A DNA stretch of 64,000 bases from Eucommia ulmoides (lineage: Eukaryota; Streptophyta; Magnoliopsida; Garryales; Eucommiaceae). This document shows, piece after piece, positions 11,807-24,094 of this stretch; position 1 is the stretch's first letter; each line of letters starts with the position of its first letter. Below the pieces are notes generated by a model. That model was not told where the DNA came from. It saw nothing but the letters and a program-made list of their open reading frames with translations, and ran no database searches. Location of the stretch: assembly GCA_016647705.1 (NCBI GenBank), contig CM028326.1, positions 18,229,901 to 18,293,900 on the forward strand, in the 5' to 3' direction. A program made the translations under genes and the position numbers.

Positions 11807-12640
11807 ATGGATAATATTTTTTGTGTATCTTTTCTTGATGGTGATAGATTTGTATATGATAATGTGATGTATGATTCTTGTGGTATTAGTGGTAGTGATG
11901 GATATGATGATGATAAAAATGTCCATATTGTTATGAAAAAATTACTTTCTTTCACACTACTTTTTGTTAAAGAGAGCTTGAGTTTAAAAAGAAAAATTGA
12001 ATCTTTTGAAAATGGAGGAAAAAGTATTCGAAAATCTAAAGTGCATTTGGATGATTATTGTGGTACAAAAGAGTTTTTGGACATCATTTTTTAAATTAAT
12101 AATTTACTCTCTAAAGTAATAAAAATCGAGTTTTAAAAAAAAAAAACTTTGACATGATTTCCAGGTAAAGGTCAGATCTTGATTCAAAAATCGAGTTACT
12201 TAAGAAAAATATTGAAAAATCAAAATCTGACTTCAAATCTATTTCAAGAGCTTCTGAAAATGATTTTTTTTTTAGGAAAAATGAATATTTTTCATTGTCT
12301 CATGCTTCATCACAAGCCAATGATAGTTTTGTTGATATTGTTATAGTTTTGTTGATATTGTTAGAAATGATTCTTGTTTTACATCTCACGCTTTCTATGA
12401 TAAATTGGATTTGAGATGTTATTATTGCAATAAGGTTGGGCATTCTAAAGGATCATGTCCGTTCAGGAACCCTAAATTCATGACTAACAAAAATGGATCC
12501 AAAATAAAATGGATACCAAAGAAAGCTGTTGAAATGTCTTGTGAAGAGTTACATAACGTCGGGAATGGACCGGACGGAATAAACAAAGAAATTATATCAA
12601 AGCCAAGACAGGAAGTCACCAAGGATCCATAAGCGATGCG
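11807..12640 (+). pseudogene. Copia gag remnant with zinc knuckle
   Basis: Open frames at 11807-12094 and 12405-12632 lie just inside the primer site. The second carries a CCHC knuckle (CYYCNKVGHSKGSC, near 12417-12458) followed by a basic stretch, the usual C-terminal part of Gag that binds RNA. Between them are acidic and coiled-coil-like segments typical of this family's Gag. Fossil; broken in several places. Confidence 0.65.
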
Positions 12641-12930
12641 TGCAAAGTGAAAAGATGCACCAAAGACAAAATGTGAAATTACAAAGAAGTCACAAGAGAA
12701 ATGTACAAGTAGAAAAGAATTGTCAGAGCCAAGATGAGATATCACCAGGAAGCCACAAGTGATACGTACAAAGGGAATCATCAACGAACCAAATGAAAAT
12801 AATCAAAGGCAGAAAGAATACGGATAGGCCAAGAAGAATTGTGCACCCAAATCAATCATGAGTACAAATGAGGTAAAAAGTAAAGTCGTGCCGAAAGATA
12901 TAAAAGATACTCCTAACCCCTCGCAATTTA

Positions 12931-13865
12931 AATTTATTAAATTTGTTAAAGAGGGAGGTGTTCGACTTTCCAAATAGGTAAGTTGGTACTGGTTTCTAAG
13001 ACTTATATTAAATGATGTGTTTATTTGATGTCTTAGAAATAGTGAATGATGATTCTTAGAATGACATTTAGTTCAGGTGTATGATCATGTTTTTATGTGC
13101 TTATATTAAGTAGTGTTAATAAATTGTTGTATATGAATTTTAGTAAGATTATTTGTATAATGTGCTATCATTCATGTTATATACTTTTATACAAATAAGT
13201 TGAATTGAGCTGATTTTTTATGTATATTGATTTATTGAAATGCATGATATTTTATATTGAGGTAAATTAAATGATAATGAACGATTTATATGATTTGAAT
13301 TGTTCAGGATCTTGATTATATGATTAAGTGGAATTTTATTATTAGTTAATACTGATCGATTAATTAAATTTGAGTTATCTCTTGTATCAAATATTTGATA
13401 AAATCAGTTTTTAGCATGATCTTATTTGACTGGCATATCATATGAAATTAAGCAGATCATGGTTGATATCCTTTTATGAAATTATGTTAAGTCTATTTTT
13501 TGATACCATATATATGATCATTTGAATATTCATAGAGCATTAATCTGTGCTTATGGATATATTTATGGATATTAAGTATCTTACTATATACATGATAATA
13601 TGTTCTTCTCATATGTTTTATGTCTCTTGATTTTTAAATGATTATAATTATGAAGGGATCTAGAATGCTATAAGATAACATCTTTATTATTGAGATATGA
13701 TTCATGACTTTGTGCGTTAATGATTATATGATTATTAGAAATATGTTACTTAAGAAGACTCAATCTAAATTAATTGTTTCATAGGATTGAAATTGCTTGA
13801 ATTGATAAATATATGTTCACTTGATTTCTACTAATGATCTTCTTCCAAGTATGTTTTAAAGAGTT
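12931..13865. other. Unassigned AT-rich sequence
   Basis: Lies between the Copia gag remnant and the antisense ORF of the Tat element. No coding domain, RNA gene or terminal repeat is recognised. It could be downstream Copia sequence or Tat 3' region. Confidence 0.4.
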
Positions 13866-15225
13866 TTAGGTTATAGAGAATACGACCGAGTCCACTAATT
13901 CAACAACAAATGAAAATTATCCTGAACACGGAGTTTAAGAATGTTGAGCACCTGCTGGAGTTGACCCTGTAAGATCGCTATTTTTATATCGCTCTAGGTT
14001 TGCCGGTTCCGGATGTTGACCCAGATACCAAGAACGTTAAAATTTCATCCCTTATCGAAACTTTTTGAATACTTGGAATTTTTTGACATTTTTTTATTTT
14101 TCGTTTGTTTAATTATCCAGGTACTTTCTTGGAAGAAATGGACAAAACCGCACTGAGAAGGATGTTGAAGGAAAAAGCCGTGAAGGAAGCTGCCGAGAAG
14201 AGGCAGGCCTCCTAGCACCAGGAGGGGCTCTCGAAGGGGGAGTCCCTAAGGGAGGAGAGCCAACTATGGCACGAAATTCCCTGTACGATGCCCCGGGATG
14301 GGTAGGGGTTGTCTTGAGGAGGACAAAACTAAGGAGAGAGCAACCAAGGAGAGAGGCATTAGCGGTGGTAAGGGCCACGGTGAGAAGAGAGACACCACCG
14401 CAATTAGAGTCTACCTTCTCACCCCCAGCCGAGAAGAGCAGGATGGGAGAGGGCTAGGACAAAGGGAAGCGAAAAGTGATGGAATCCTTGGCTGAGGGAC
14501 AAAAGAGACCTAGAGCAGAAAAGATCATGTCAGAGGTCCCTACTGGAGAAGGGAAGACCCTAGACGTTCTCCAGCCAAGCAATATCCCCGTTTCTGCAAT
14601 CTTTTTGGTTCCAGACACAAGCCTCCTTCTTGACTAGAGGATCTTGGACCAACCTGAGTTTGTCGTGCATGCACTTTTCAAGGCTGCCTCCGTGTTCACA
14701 CGTTTCCACTCGGCCTTGAAGAGGGAGACAGATCTTAAGGATGAGCGTGCGCAATACATGGCTCAGTTGAAGAACTTCCACAATCAATCCAGGAAACTGA
14801 TGAAAAGTGAGAGTGGCTTTAGGGCTGAGGTGACCAAGTAGCCTAGTGAGAATGAGGAGCTCAAATCCTAGCTTGGAAAGCTTGAGAATGACCTTGCTAC
14901 TGTGCGGGAGAGAATGTAGAAGATGGAGTAGGAGCAAAATGCAATAATTGCCAAGGTGAAGGATAGGGCAGAGGAGGAATAGAAACTCACCCCGGCCTAC
15001 GAAAAAATGAGAATGAAGCTAGCCGTAGAGATGGTGAATGATGGACACAGGTACAGTATCTGTAAACTGTACCGCCAGCATCCGAATTTCCCTTCTGACC
15101 AAATCCACATTGACTATTCTGACTCTGAAGGAGAAACAGGACCCGAGCAGGAGAATACCGAGGTAGGGAAGGGTGAGCCCGAAGTTAGAAAGAGCGAAGC
15201 TGGCCCCTCCATCATCGCTCAGTAG
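13866..15225 (+). pseudogene. Antisense extra ORF (aORF) of the Tat element
   Basis: Plus-strand peptides, opposite to pol, include 'NVEHLLELTL', 'GLPVPDVDPDTKNVKISSL', and a long charged coiled-coil part ('LKDERAQYMAQL', 'MKLAVEMVNDGHRYS') ending with an acidic, Glu-rich tail at 15225. A pyrimidine-rich tract ending CCAG at 14117-14120 looks like a 3' splice site before the coiled-coil part. Extra ORFs, often antisense and spliced, between integrase and the 3' LTR are known in the Tat lineage; their function is unknown. Fossil with several breaks. Confidence 0.6.
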
Positions 15226-16549
15226 GTAACTCCACTTCAACCCCCTAAAAACTCAGTCCCGTAAAATTTCAAGAAATTGTACTCTTTTTTTTGCGTGTCC
15301 CTGCCCTTTTGCCTTGCAAGGGCGTTTTGCAATGGGCTTGGGAGCCATCAATTGTAATGACGGTTAAATAAATGAAGACCCTTTTGATCTCTGCTCGGTG
15401 TATTTTCAGTACTTGCACCATTTTCTTTAATTCCTTTGATTTTTGCTTATTTTGGAGAGTTGTCCCATTTGGAGCAGCAATGATCCCCTTGCCCGTCGGC
15501 GGAGCTTCGCTCCTAGCCTGATCTTGACAATGGACAAAGTGGGCAAGGAATCTGATCTCTCCAAGGTACTTGAGCATTGAGCTTGGCTTCTGCTCAGTGA
15601 ATTTCCCGAGCTTTTCTCCAAAATAAACCTGAGCTCTGATCGGTCATTCTTAGAGACTTGGACATATTTTCCATTATGTTCGTCCTTTTTCCTTCGCCTA
15701 AGTTTAGGGTGTGTGTGTGTGTGTGCCAAAGTTTTGACTTCCTACCTCTTCTCGATCTTGGCGGTATTCTGCTCTGGATGGATACTCCTTGTAACTTAGC
15801 TGTTTTAATTTATTTTTCCTTTCTCTCCTCCATGCTTCATGCCGGACGTAGTTCCATTAGGGGTATTTGTTTGCGATAACTTCGTTCAAAGTTTGGAAAT
15901 CCTGAGACTAGCATGAGACCTGGTCCCTGTCATACAGTTGGGGTTGGGTCGTTATATAATCTCAGCCTTTGTTCTCATCTCGGCGGGAGTCTAAAAAGGA
16001 GAGTTGTTTGGGCCACAGCCTTCTCGGTCACAGAGTCTAGGCCCGGCATGACCGGTTGGTTATTAAACTAATTTTTGCAATTTTTAATTGAAAAATTCAT
16101 GTTTTTCCTTTCTAGGTTCACGCACATTCTTGGCCAAGTCACCGAAAAGAAATAATTCTTTCCTTCTTGGCTGAGTCATAGTTCTATGTTGTTTTACCAT
16201 ATCCATATCTTCCCTGGCCCCCAGCCTAGCATTCGAGCAGAGCTCAAGTAGTAGGGTTTAGTCTAGGGGTAGTATTCGTATGGTTTCTCCCTCGCAGTCC
16301 CTAGGGGGTGACCTTCGGTCAGTCTCCTATGGTCGGTCATAAGTGGGTTCTCCTTAGTGGGGCTCATCCTTGAGTTTTTTTCGGTTATCCCAAATTGTCC
16401 TTGCAGGAGCATAGTCTTTTTATGTCGCCTTAGCTCAGCTCGACTGTCAGGGGTGGAATGCCTAACTGCAGGCCCTTAGATCTGACCGATGATCTGTCGT
16501 TGGAAGACAAAAATGGTCAGTTTTTGGGTATAAACTATCTACCTGTGGA
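15226..16549. other. Tat 3' region between aORF and tandem repeats
   Basis: Contains no recognised domain. A possible polyadenylation signal for the aORF ('aaataaatg') lies near 15366. A short (GT)n tract is at about 15709-15724. GC-richer than the flanks, like the rest of this element. Confidence 0.45.
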
Positions 16550-16800
16550 GGGGGTCCGGTTACACCCTCGACGTGATGCGTTAAGATGGGTTCGTTCTTG
16601 GAGACCACCCTCGACGCGATGTGCCGGGATGGTTCGTTCTTGGAGACCACTCTTGACGTGATACCCCAGGATGTTGTTTCTTATAGGAGAAGGCCTGGGG
16701 GATGCATATCTTCATCCGAGATGGGATGGAGGGCTGCTCATCCCGTATTATTATTCTGGAAATAGTGAGAAGGGTTGCTCGTCCCCGCCCGAGATGGGGC
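16550..16800. repeat. Degenerate tandem repeats in the Tat 3' region
   Basis: About three copies of a ~50-55-bp unit with 'gttcgttcttggagaccac' and 'ctcgacgtgat' (16563-16680), followed by two looser 'atccgagatgggat' / 'gcccgagatggggc' units. Tandem repeats between integrase and the 3' LTR are a known habit of Tat-lineage elements. Confidence 0.6.
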
Positions 16801-16959
16801 AAAGGGATTCCCTTATCCACCGTTAGCAAAATTTGGAGAATGGAGTCCAAGTTGAACCAAACATTTCTTCCATTGATAAGGAATTTCATTACAAACTTCA
16901 AAATTGAAATTTTTACTAGTCCATCAGATCTTCCTCTCTAGGATGGTAGCACTTTAGAT

Positions 16960-18104
16960 GCTCTGCGTTTTAGGGGTGTCTTAGGAGGGCACCATTTTCC
17001 GTTTCCAGCTTATAGATGTTGGGACAGACAATACGAGTGATGTGGTATGACCATTCCCAACTTGGAGCTAACTTACCTGTAGTTTGATCCTTGGTGGGCA
17101 GGGTTACTTTCCGGAGGATAAGGTCGCCAATGTCGAATGATCGAGGGCGGACCTTTCTGTCGTAGTATCTGGTTATCATTTATTGATAACTTACATGTCG
17201 GACACGGGTACACTCTTTTTTTTCTTTCTTTCAAGAAGGTCCAGGTTAAGAACCAAGGAAACGTCATTCTCATCCGGGCTGAAGATCACTGCTGTCTGGG
17301 GAGAGGGTATGCCGATCTTGGCAGGGATCACGACCTTTGATCTGAAGGTCATTGCAAAAAGGGTTTTTCCTGTGGGGGTTCTCACCGTAGTATGATATAC
17401 CCAGAGCATGGGATACACATCTTCAACCCACCTCCCCTTTGATTTAGCCAGTCTAGTCTTGAGCCCATAGGTATCCTGAAATAGAAAACGATGCTCTCCT
17501 AAACGAAGTCTCCGATCCTTTCCTTTGAGATCCTTGAAAGGGGCTTAACTTCTACCCATTTTTGTGAAATAGTCGATTGCTACAACAAGGAACTTCTTCT
17601 GCCATTTTCCTTGAGGGAACGACCTTAGAAGGTCAATGCCCCATTGGGCAAAGGACCAAAGACACGTCATGGGGACGAGAACGGTTGGGGCAGATGGGGA
17701 TGAAAGGAAAACCTCTGACATTTATCGTATTTCTTCGCAAATTTCATGGGGTCTTTATTCATATCCGGCCAGAAGTATCCATGTCAGATGATCTTGTGAG
17801 TCATGGACCTCCCTCCTGAGTGGTTGCCACACACCCTTTTGTGAATTTCTCTTATCACATAATCGGCCTCTTCCGGCCTCAAGCATCGAGAGTATGGACC
17901 CGCGAAGGATTGTCGATATAGTACCCCGTTGATGAGGGTGTACTTTTCTACCTTGTACCATATCCGCCTTTGCTCGGTCAGAAGGGAGCATTCTATGCTA
18001 GAGATAATCCCTTTCGGGTCTATCCAGGTCGAGCTGTCAAAGAGGGTGGATATAGTGGTCACCAACTGTTGTGCTCGGCTACTCCAAGTATTCAACGGGG
18101 ACAC
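16960..18104 (-). pseudogene. Integrase region of the Tat element
   Basis: The N-terminal zinc-binding part is at about 17784-18104 (pattern 'LYRQSFAGPYSRCL...HSGG'). Core fragments follow, and a C-terminal piece at 16970-17179 has 'YYDRKVRPRSFDIGDLILRK', the usual end of a gypsy integrase. Part of the fossil element; broken. Confidence 0.7.
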
Positions 18105-18105
18105 T

Positions 18106-18405
18106 TCACTTCAGGGTGAATTCCACTATGAAGGCCAGATTGGCTAAAGGGTCGGCGTGCCTGTTATTTTCTCTGGGGATTTGGTTCACTTGGACATTTT
18201 CAAAATTCTTCATTAGTGCCTTCACCCTCCTGAGATAAGTAGTCATGCTTGGGTCCTTAGCCGCGTACTCGCTATTAACTTGGTTTACCACAAGTTGCGA
18301 GTCACAGAAGACTTGGAGATTTTTGACGTTGAATTCCCTTGCCAACCTGAGTCTAGGGAGAAGGGTTGCATATTTAGCTTCATTGTTGGTGGCCCAAAAC
18401 CCCAA
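18106..18405 (-). pseudogene. Second (archaeal-type) RNase H of the Tat element
   Basis: The peptide has 'ATNNEAKYATLL', 'VFCDSQLVVNQV' and 'RENNRHADPLANLA', which match the aRNH fold motifs (NNxAEY/E, DSxLVVxQV, RxxNxxAD). Presence of this second RNase H between the retroviral-type RNase H and integrase is diagnostic for Tat-like plant gypsy elements. Confidence 0.8.
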
Positions 18406-18551
18406 TCGGAAGGCGGCCTAAAACCCTAATTGGAGGGTATATTCTATCTCTTCCAGGTCCGGGGCTACTAAAACCATCCCGTCCCCACAACCTTCTACAT
18501 TCGAAGAACTATCTGTAAAGAGTTTCCATTTATCCGGGTATCTTCGTTTGA

Positions 18552-19893
18552 TTAGGGATGGAGTGAGGTTCCTTCCAGGACTGACGTCTCTATCAGGTCG
18601 AGATGGGTCTCTCTTTGGGCAGGGTCATGGTCATCTGGGATGGGCTTTTCCGGGAAGGTTAGCTCGATAATAAAGTTAGCCAGGACCTGTCCCTTGATAG
18701 TTGTCCTAGGTCGGTAGTCAATATGGAATTGGACGACCTTGAAGCTGTATTTTATGAGCCAGCCATAAACATCTGGTGAGTGAAGAACTTGCCTCAAAGG
18801 TTGATCAGTAAGGACGACGACCATATGCACTTGAAAGTACTGTCTCAGTTATCTTGAAGTGATGAAAAGGGCATAGGCCAACTTCTCAAACCACTGGTAT
18901 TTTGCCTCAGCGTCGGTCAACACTCGGCTTGAATAATACACGGCCTTTGAATCATGTTCTCTTCTCTAACAAGAGTTGCACTGACTGCGGTCTATGAAAC
19001 AGTGATGTACAGGAACAATTCCTCTCCATCCTTGAGGTACTGAGTAGCGGCGCCGAGGAGAAGTAAGCTTTAAGCTCTTGAAAGGCGGTCTCACACTCTG
19101 TTGTCCACTTGAAGATTTTGTTGCCCCACAAAATCTTGAAGAGAGGGATACATTTCTCCGAGGAGTGTGAAATGAAATAGTTCAAGGCGACCAACCTCCT
19201 GGTGAGCATTTGGACTTCCATCTTCGTCTGTGGAGAGGCTATTTTGAGAACGACACTGATTTGATCGTGGCTGGCATCAATGCCATGCTAGGAGACCATA
19301 TAACTAAGGAACTTCCCTGTTGAAACCCTGAAAATGCACTTAGTAGGGTTCAACTTCATACAATAGGCTCGAAGTTTATCAAAGCAGTTCTGGAGATGGA
19401 CGATGTGGTTGGATGCCTTGGCACTTTTTACAAGAACATCATCTATGTAAACCTCCATTGTTGAGCCGATTTCTTCCTTGAACATCTTATTCACGAGCCT
19501 TTGGTAGGTTGCCCGGGTATTACAAAGGCCAAAGCGTATGACCTTGTAGCAGTAGGCGCCTCTGTATGTGATGAACGAAGTCTTACCCTTGTTGAGAGAA
19601 AACATGGGGATTCAATTATATCTGGTGTAGGTGTCCAGGAAACTCAAGAGCTCGTGCCCCGCCATGGCGTCTATGACCAAGTCTATTCTCGGCAAAAGAA
19701 ATAAATCCTTGGGGCACGCCTTGTTGAGATCCTTGAAGTCCACGTAGAGACGGGACTTGTTCCCAACCTTGGGTACAAGGACGACATTGGAAAGCCAATT
19801 TGGGAACTCAACTTCTTCCACCGCGGCTAATTTCACCAATTTATCCATTTCTTGCTCGATAATGTTCTGGCGTTCCGGGTGAAATTTTCTCAT
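18552..19893 (-). pseudogene. Reverse transcriptase and first RNase H of the Tat element
   Basis: RT motifs: 'RLYVDFKDLNKACPKD' (upstream), 'VIRFGLCNTRATYQRLVNKM' (finger/palm) and the catalytic 'VYIDDVLVKS' within 19288-19605. RNase H/tether peptides follow at 18552-18830 and 18952-19221. Gypsy RT of Tat type. Fossil, broken. Confidence 0.82.
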
Positions 19894-20269
19894 TTTCTAC
19901 CTTATGGGGGGATGATAAGGGTCAACATGGAGACGATGCATGGCTACACCTGGATCAATCCCAGGAAGTTCGTTGTCAGACCAAGTGAACACATTGTAGT
20001 TTTTTCTAAGGATATCGGTGAGCTCTTCGCCGCACTGAGCTTGGCGTCTATCCAGATAGTCTTTTCCTTGATGGTGGGATGGACGAATACCTCCAACAGA
20101 TCTTCATGGGGCCGCGAACGAGGCTCCTCATCTCGGGGGTTGTCAATCGACACGGTTTCGAGATCAGACAAGGTCATGAGCTTATGCTTGCCGTTCCTAA
20201 TCCCAGCTATTGATTGGTATCTCCTCTTTTTGAGTGCCCTTATGGCACATAATCTCTCTATCTCTTAGT

Positions 20270-20686
20270 CCCCTCTCACTTTTCCCACTCCTTCTTCCGT
20301 GGAGAACTTCATCGATTGGTGATAGGGGAAAGACATAGCCTTCAAGGCAGCTAAAGTTGGTCACCTAATGATTGTGTTGAACGAAAAAGGTTGGTCCATG
20401 ATGATGAATTTATCCTAGACCGTGGTCGTAGTGGGCTTAGCACCGACCGTGATGGACAGAGAGATCCAGTCAATGGAGCTCACCACGTCCCCCTCGAAAC
20501 TGATAAAGAGGGAGGCAATAGGTTGCACGGAGCCTGAATTCACGTTCATCTTGTCGAATACCTACTTGAAGATGATATCTTCGAAGCTTCCTCCATTGAC
20601 TAGAGTCCTTCTCATCTTGTAGTGGTTTATCAAGGCCGAAATTATCAGGGTATCGTCGTAAGGAGCGTGCACCCCTCTGAGGTCGG
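20270..20686 (-). pseudogene. Protease region of the Tat element
   Basis: Just left of the nested LTR the minus strand encodes peptides with 'APYDDTLIISALINHYKMRR' and a following retropepsin-like loop region, as in Tat-lineage proteases located between gag and RT. Fossil; lower confidence than RT. Confidence 0.5.
20682..20686. repeat. Candidate target duplication of the solo LTR (GTCGG/GTCTG)
   Basis: GTCGG before 20687 and GTCTG at 22155-22159 after the LTR agree at four of five bases. This supports a single LTR left after recombination of a full insertion. Confidence 0.6.
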
Positions 20687-22154
20687 TGATAGGTGTGAAA
20701 AACCTATCTATTTCGAAATCGAATTTGTTAGTTTTCAAGTGTATTAGTTATATTTAATTGTGTTTTAGTTTGTTTTAGTGTAAAACAGGTGAAGGGATGT
20801 TAAAGGGCGATAAACAAGTGAAAACGATGGAGAAACGGTGAACAAAATGTGAAAAATAGGGTTTCAGTGAATGAAGACCACCGCCTAGGTGGAAAAGAGG
20901 CAGAATGTTGGAGTGCTGAAGGGCTGAACCACCGCCTAGGCGAGAAAAGATCAGAATGTTGTGCCAGCAGCCACCGCCTAGGCGAAGATCCGACAGAGGC
21001 TTAAACCGACTAAAACATCGCCTAAGCGGTGAACCACCGCTTAGGTGGTGACACTCTGCGCAGAAATATCTATTTTCAGATATTTTGAAGATATTTTTCC
21101 CAAACCTTCTTTTAAACCCCTTTCTCCACCAATTGCAAAAGAACCCTAGAACCCTAGAGAGAAGGGAGAGAGCACTAGTTGATATTTGGAGAGCTCCTTC
21201 CACCTTAGTTTGGTTTATATAATTTAGGAAGTAGATTAGATTAGTTTTAAAGAGTGTTCTTAGCCAATTCTTGAAGAGATAGAAGAGGAAGTTCATCAAT
21301 GGAGAAGAGAAAGCTCGGGAGGATTGTTCTTTGGCGAAAGTGGAATACTCCACTTTGAGATTTGGCTTTTCTTCCCTTGTTTCCCTCTTTGTACTTAATG
21401 TTTAATGTTGATATTGATGATATCCTCTTGATTTAATGTTTTATTGTCTAAGAATATGTTAGTTTAATTAAAGATTAGTTAGCGAAAAATGTAGTTGTGT
21501 AAATACTCGTTTGGTTTAATATATGTTTCTTTAATGGTTGTTGCTTTTAAGTCCGATTGTGTTTATCATTTGATGACGATATTAGTATGCTTGTAATGGT
21601 ATTAGGGTTGGATTTGAGAAACTAGGGTTTGACACTCGGGAGAGGTAACCCTGGATTCGGACTAGGGTAAACACATCTTTACGACCTAACGACCCGAGAG
21701 GGCGTTAGTTAGTGTGCAATCAATGACGTTGGGTCAAGACTCACGTGGCCTAGAGTCGTTAAGACATTGAGGGGGACCTCTTCGTCGACACGAAGTCGCG
21801 TATTCTCCTGTCTTACACTCGGAAGAAGTGGAAGAGGAGTTTATGAATTGAGATTGTCGGATACCTAAACTTTGTTATTGTTAACTAAACGAAATCAAAT
21901 ATGTATTAAGTGAACGAAATCAATCCCTAATTAATCAACTTAGTTAATATTAACCCACTAATTGTAGTTTAGCTTAGATAAATTTTAAATCATTTCTTTA
22001 ATCATCAGGATAACATGAGACTACGTAAATTACGGTATTAAATTATTCACACTTTTCTCTGTGGGAACGATATCCGATCTTCAAGATCCACTATATTAAA
22101 ACTTAGACCTTGTATACTTGCGAGAGTAAGTAGCAGTGTGTTTTACGCCCTACT
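20687..22154 (+). mobile_element. Solo LTR, tRNA-Asp gypsy family (Athila-like), nested in Tat pol
   Basis: Starts TGATAGGTG and ends CCCTACTA. The start, the 'gacactcgggagaggtaacc' region (about 21629), the 'acgttgggtcaagactca' region (about 21725) and the tail align with the LTRs at 831-2224 and 4927-6337. No internal sequence remains. At 20878-21050 it carries five palindrome-like motifs with core CCTAGG or CTTAGG (such as CACCGCCTAGGTGG), in place of the CCGCGG cores of the 831 element. A near-perfect 5-bp duplication flanks it. Confidence 0.82.
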
Positions 22155-22369
22155 AGTCTGCTTCGTTGAAGGAGATGGCATTGTGCGTGGCAGCATCAAT
22201 TGTGCTAATGTCGTTCACGTCATCGTCGACTTTTGTTTTCACTTTACACTCGTACCTTTTTCGGGAGAAGGTTGTCTCCCTAACGAGGCTGAGGCTGTCA
22301 TAGATCATATTTATTTCGTTGCCTACCTGCAGGTCATCATTGTATTCTTTGACTTCCCTTATCTGTGAG

Positions 22370-24013
22370 GGTCGATTGCGGTTTCCTCTTCTCAGCTAAC
22401 CCTTGCGCTCATCTCGGCGACTGCCCTCCCTGGAGCTTGCGTTTTTCCTGCGGACGTAATGTCTGAGATACCCCATTTTTACGAGGGCCTCAATTTCTTC
22501 TCGAAACTGGAAGAATTTGTCCATCGTGTGAGCCCGCTCACAGTAGAATTTGCAGTATTTGCTGACAGATTTTTCCATGGGTTTTTCTTTGGGGAGAGGA
22601 ACAGGCGAGAAAAATCTTCTTCTTGAATTTTTGGCGAAAATTGTTGCAATGGATGCTGTTAAAGGGGTCAACCCTCGGCGAGTCCCTGGGGGTGGAGAAA
22701 GCCTTCGATCCCCGAGAAGGGTTCCCAAACATCCCTCAGCCTGCAGCCTCCTCCAAGAACCCTAAGCCCTGCTCGATATCTTCTCTACTTGGCCTTTATT
22801 TTTTTGAGTCTATTCTCGGTCTCTCTTCACGGTGTCCCTAAGGTTTGCCTCGTAGAAGCTCGTACCCCTGGCCAGGGCGACAGTCAGGCTGGGTGCGAGC
22901 ACAGGTCATAAGATAACCTCTGGTGCCTCAACCCATCAATGAAAGCGTTTAAGGCTACGACATCTGGAAGGCCTTCACAGCACAAACTTTCCATGTGGAA
23001 CCTGTTCACCAAAATAACCTAAATTCTCTCCAATCTTTTGCTGGAGGGCAAGGACATGGGTTATAGTTTTAGGCTTTCACCGGGAGCAGCTAAATCTGGT
23101 TAAGAAGAGTTGTTTGAGCTGGGCAAAGGTGGAGATCGAGGCGGGAGCCAAGTCTCAGAACTAAGTGTTGGCCATCCCAGAAAGGGTGAGAGGAAATGAC
23201 TTACACCTAATCGCTATGTAGGCCGTATATATATCCATGATGGCAACAAGAACGGAAAGGTGATCGACAGGGTCGGAAGTCCCGTCGTAGAGAACTATCT
23301 GCGGACTCGGGAACCTGTACGGAACCACTTTAAGCACGATCTCATCAACAAAACGAGACCTAACCCTTGAAGGGAGCCCAATGGCCCCTTATAACTTGGC
23401 TTGCAGCCGCTCGGATCCCTGCCTCCCAGCGGGAGGAGAGTGAGAGTCTTCCTCCCGAACACGGCGAATCATTCGCCTGACACAGGTGACGTTGCTGTAG
23501 GTTCTTCCAGCCACAACTCATTACAGTCCTCTTTTGGCGACCCTGGGAGGGTAGAAATGCAGAGTCGAAAGCAACCGGCGGGCAAAATCCCATTCCCAGA
23601 CCGAACGATTATGATGACGAGGCTGATATCTCAGTATATGCCTTTCAAAGTGAATTACACGATCTGATTCCTGGTGGCATTCTTCTCCATCTATATTTCG
23701 GAGAACCGGTCCCCCAGAGTCGGGGCCGGTGTCAGGTGGGAGAGGATGACTTCAAGGAAAGATTGGAATTGGCCTAGCTGGTGCTCCAAATTATCAATTT
23801 GCACCGCATCCAAAGCTCCAGAGACTGGTCTGATGAAATCCCCCGAGGGTGGGGCTAACAGACTCGCCTGGTCAGCTGGGGGTATGATTTCTTCTTCTTT
23901 CGGATGGGGACTGGAGTCCTTACATCCAGTCTGACTCTCAACATCTTTTTGGCCGAGTTGCTATTCACCGCACTGTTCGGGTCTCTCGGCCGTGTAGAAT
24001 GACCAGACATTGT
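22370..24013 (-). pseudogene. gag of the Tat element
   Basis: Begins with an ATG about 60 bases after the primer site (minus strand, near 24013; N-terminus MSGHSTRPRDPNS). The C-terminal part at 22396-22728 shows 'YCKFYCERAHTMDKFFQF' and 'IEALVKMGYLRHYV', the conserved Tat Gag segment 'YC.FH...H.T..C..L...IE.LI..GYL..FV'. Nucleocapsid/capsid protein of the element. Fossil, broken in several places. Confidence 0.75.
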
Positions 24014-24073
24014 GATCATCAAACCTCTAGCCGAGATGAGAGCTGATAATTGGAATAGGGCTTTTAGTAGAGT

Positions 24074-24091
24074 TTTCCATAGATGGTGCTA
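24074..24091 (-). other. Degraded primer binding site of the Tat element
   Basis: The minus strand reads like the site TGGCGCCGTCTGTGGGAA commonly found in Tat-type plant elements, differing only by transition-type changes. It lies four bases inside the LTR end ...CATCAACA. Position and spacing to gag support the call. Confidence 0.6.
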
Positions 24092-24094
24092 GAT

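Larger units (their letters stand above)
9771..12930 (+). mobile_element. Partial SIRE-like Ty1/copia: 5' LTR, primer site and gag
   Basis: Comprises a 1967-bp LTR (9771-11737), a tRNA-iMet-type primer site, and a broken gag with a CCHC zinc knuckle. Protease, integrase and RT are not found downstream. Long LTRs starting TGTTGAT, and homologous LTRs at 40371, 42822 and 52434, put it in one family with the Copia RT at 50.8-52.1 kb. Assignment to the SIRE/Maximus group is inference from LTR length and the gag knuckle. It is a fossil with several breaks. Confidence 0.75.

Noticed and set aside
20775-21353. 192-codon minus-strand open frame
   Set aside because: Entirely inside a solo LTR and antisense to it. 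The repeated 'LGGG' peptide arises from the palindrome array.
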